Origin: Acanthaster planci
Lineage: Eukaryota > Echinodermata > Asteroidea > Valvatida > Acanthasteridae
DNA: 64,000 nucleotides
Direction of reading: 5' to 3'
Assembly (NCBI RefSeq): GCF_001949145.1
Contig: NW_019091357.1
Coordinates: forward strand, 946,189-1,010,188
In this document: positions 60,923 through 64,000 of the stretch, in pieces
Layout: each line of letters begins with the position of its first letter
Numbering within the stretch: the first letter of the stretch is position 1
Notes under the pieces: generated by a model
Seen by the model: the letters and a program-made list of their open reading frames with translations, nothing else
Databases searched by the model: none
What the model was told of the DNA's origin: nothing
Position numbers and translations under genes: made by a program

Positions 60923-63900
60923 ATAGTCAGCAACAGAAATAATTTGTCGCGCATAATTATTACTTGGAGGTTGTACTCGTGGGAAGCTGTTGAAGATTAT
61001 TGGAGAGATGTGCGGAATTGTATTACAGGGGAATTTGGTGGGAAAGTACGCGGCTTCCCCCAGGGGTTGAAAACGTGTAACCCTAGCCCATCAGATATCA
61101 GCTCCTAGTCGAGCAGGTGTGTGCTGGCCAGATTCACTGCCTTCAAAGGAACTAGTCAGTAGCCTGAAGTTAAAACAGAGAGTCGCGCAAACTAAGGGGC
61201 GGTTGCTTTTGTTCCAGCAGTGGAAACTGTCGGGAGTAGAGATTCAAACCTCGATTCTCAACTCTTGGTGGCAGCAGACAGAATTCTCAATCTTCAAAAT
61301 GGCTGTTGAGTGCACGATGCATTCCGAAACGACAACATGGAGTTTTCAGTTGACAAATCAGCATTGCATCATGTATTATTTCCAATTTTCCTCTTATAAC
61401 CTTTAGCGGTGCACGTTTTTATGGCATATGTATCTTCCGATCTCCAACCAAACTTTCCAACGAAGTATTTTTCATTGTCACAGAACGCATTTGATGAGAC
61501 GTGACGCATTGTTGCTTCGTGCTGTGTTTTGAAACGTTTTTAGGCTTGGTTGTATTCCTCATAATAAAAAAAAAAGAAATTCGAAGGCTGCGGGCAAATG
61601 CCTGCCTTTTCACACAACACGCACCAATTAGTGACAGCGCATGTTTTACTACTATAAAAATAATAAGAATAGTATGTTCTGACATTCGGTTCACTTTCGA
61701 CTCTGGAGCATCGTCCAGGTAACTTCACTTCGAGTGCAGGGAGTAGTCAACTGGAGCGCAACAGATGAAAATCGATGCATCGAGGAGCTAGGGGAAATTC
61801 TGGCTGACAGAGTAGATGGAGCAAGTGAAGGGTGAAATCGTTGCCAAGTCATTGATTCAATATTCGATGTTAGCTCTGGGAGCATCTCAAAGTTCAGTTG
61901 GGCAGTTGTCGGTTATGGTTCGTATCAGATATCTTAACTGTGTGTAAAAGTTGTTGTGGTGTTTTGGTGGGAAAGTTGCTGTTTTTCTCTTCTGTAAGAA
62001 GTTCAGCAAAAACACTTGAAGACAACACGATTTTGAAATTGATATGTAATTTTTTGACGCACGGGTAGCGATTAAAATGCGCTCCAGTTTCTTCAAGTAA
62101 TATGCTTTGCTGTTTGCATAACTATAAAATTGTACCACTTTCGTTTTTGTGGCTGCTTCGAAGCGTATGTTGAAAGTGCTAATTATTATAATATTTTAAA
62201 AATTCAATTTTTTTTTCATTTGTTTTCTGCCATCTTAGTTTTCGTTCATGTTGTTGCAGTTGTGGATGTTATAACTTCGTAGCTGTGCTATCTGATATTA
62301 CTGACATTGCTGGAGATGTATTTACCATTGTCGCAATCACACTGCCACAGATTTTGTGTCTTCTTCATGCTTGGTGGCGGGTGCTTGTTATTTTGGACGA
62401 GCTTAGAATGCAGTTGTTCGCTCCCTGCGCCGCCCGCGATTGAATTGATAACCCAGAACATGCGTGCGGTACGTCAACCGTGATCCAGTCAACGCTTGCG
62501 TCAAACTGTTCAACGCTTAATTGACTTGTTCACGCCGAATGGGGAAACTGTTGCCACGTGTTAATAAGCGTGCGAGGGGTGCCATCCAATCATGTACGAT
62601 TCAGTTCAGCGCGAAGTTACCCATTCTGAGATTTTAAAGGTCAGTAAGGTGAGATTTTATAAAAACAAAACAAAAAACAAAAAATAACTACCTATCAGTC
62701 TATCTAGCTGAAATACGGATCACTCCCTGTAGATGGCCTTATTTCTCAGACTGTCCTTGGACATAATTTAACAGACCACTTCAGCTAAGATTTTTATTCC
62801 TGAATTCTGCATGGTACTACTATTAAAACAAACTGGTATTTTCCCCTGCTCAGCGTAATTGGTATGTTAAATTCTAGCTTGTATTAGTCATTACTGCCAA
62901 ACAATGCAACTACTGGATTTGTAAGGATTTCAGATCCATTACCAAGCCATCTTTTCACCCAATGCCTCTGAATACCATTGAAGCCGCACGCAGACAGACG
63001 TTTTTCTCCTACGGAGTCTTATTTTTCAATATTGGCGACAGTTTATACCACGCTGCTCGCCCACTGCTGGCGGACTCTTCAGGATTCATCTACCGCCTGC
63101 TGAGATAAGAGTTCTCAGTAAAACATCGTGACCTATATCTTTCATTCAAGGAGTTGGGGCTAGAAACGTACAAGGGAGGAATGCGAATCCCATCCAATCA
63201 GAGTCACTTTGAAATTCTCCACTGCGGACCGCACGGGGAGAAGGATGCGTGGAATTTGGAGATGTGGCTCTGTTGAATTTGAGCAATCACCGCTCTTGGT
63301 CGTTAGGATTATTTTTGTGGCTGAGAAAGACAACATGCGTCACTTTTGCAACAAAATGTGACGATTTCCTTTATCAGTTCGTGAATACGGGCTAAGCCCA
63401 AAAGCGTCAGAGCAGATTAGGGTTCGTTTCAGAATTTAAGGCTAACTTTAGAACAAAAAGAGGCTTTTCATGCTGTGAATAGGTCTTGTTTGTGAGTGAC
63501 GAGGGATCTTTAAATCTTAAAGACAAGCCCTTCAGATTCATCAGTTGGAAAAATAGTTTCTTTTGCAGAAAAGTAACCAAAATATCAGGCCCATTTTAAA
63601 TTTCAAATTTCTGTTTAAATTTAGGATTAAAGTTTCTTAGGCTATTCTTAACGGAATCCCCTAAAATAATTTGGTGAAACATCAATAAACAGTAATCTGT
63701 GAATTGAGAATAATCCTCAAATTACAAGAAGGTTAGCCTTAAAGTTGTTTTTGTTACGAGTCATACAGTCGATTTATTTATAACAGTTTATTTAGGCGTA
63801 AACTACTCGCTGAGCCAATAGTTACCTTAACCTACATTGGTATCAAAAGACAACTAATATTAGTAACAAGAATGTTATGCTCATATTTAACACTGTCTTG

Positions 63901-64000
63901 TAAAGCGTGGAATGTAGTTCATTATTTATAGATCTTAACTGAGCTCCCATGAAGAAAATATTCCCGAAATGTTGTCATCGAGAGAGTGCCGATCGGCTTT

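Larger units (their letters stand above)
56931..64000. other. Right end of the window without a recognisable gene
   Basis: Contains a two-copy 16-bp tandem repeat (about 56995-57030, unit GTTAATGACTTTAG), two overlapping divergent open frames (58134-58586 minus; 58559-58777 plus) and two perfect hairpins (60207-60240; 60876-60922). A plus-strand frame of about 78 codons without an early ATG lies at about 62877-63109. No known family was recognised on either strand up to the right edge. Confidence 0.4.

Noticed and set aside
1-64000. CRISPR arrays, rRNA, bacterial operons, long retroelement or transposase genes
   Set aside because: No regularly spaced direct repeats, no rRNA-like sequence, and no reverse transcriptase, integrase or transposase motif in any frame examined. 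Conserved microRNAs I could recall (let-7, miR-1, miR-9, miR-124 and others) were also looked for and not found.

Overview
The window looks like nuclear DNA from an animal with spliced genes and long non-coding stretches. It is most likely a marine invertebrate, and a deuterostome such as a hemichordate, echinoderm or lancelet is a reasonable guess. This rests on a metazoan neuropeptide-type GPCR, GT-AG introns, a tRNA-derived SINE, several foldback/MITE-like repeats and very low gene density. I cannot name the species.

The coding content I trust lies in the first 8 kb, with both genes on the minus strand in tandem. (1) At 1251-2486 are three short exons of an MFSD2-type transporter (major facilitator family, sodium-dependent lysophospholipid symporter relatives). 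Their splice phases agree exactly and they carry the family's TM1 and TM2 motifs. A plausible tiny first coding exon lies at 3047-3058, and the gene runs off the left edge. (2) At 5809-7973 is a complete class A GPCR of 530 residues. A 7-base first coding exon (7967-7973) is joined in phase to one large exon (5809-7394). It resembles trissin-type/peptide receptors and has an unusually long third intracellular loop.

From about 8.1 kb to 64 kb I recognise no known gene. This part looks intergenic or intronic. It contains a foldback MITE-like element in two copies (22260-22435; truncated copy 25227-25344), a 220-bp element with 13-bp terminal inverted repeats (26743-26962), a 260-bp foldback with a tRNA-like B box at its tip (31645-31904), a tRNA-derived SINE on the minus strand (56588-56930), several perfect short hairpins, and six G/C homopolymer runs of 9 or 10. 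One 209-codon open frame (52240-52866, minus) is longer than I would expect by chance and may be an unrecognised exon. A few other exon-like pieces are reported with low confidence.

The two genes have no obvious functional link: one moves lipid across the plasma membrane and the other senses an extracellular peptide. I found no operon, CRISPR array, bacterial element or clear new defence-type system. The most useful results are the hidden transporter exons, the two-exon receptor model and the repeat families.
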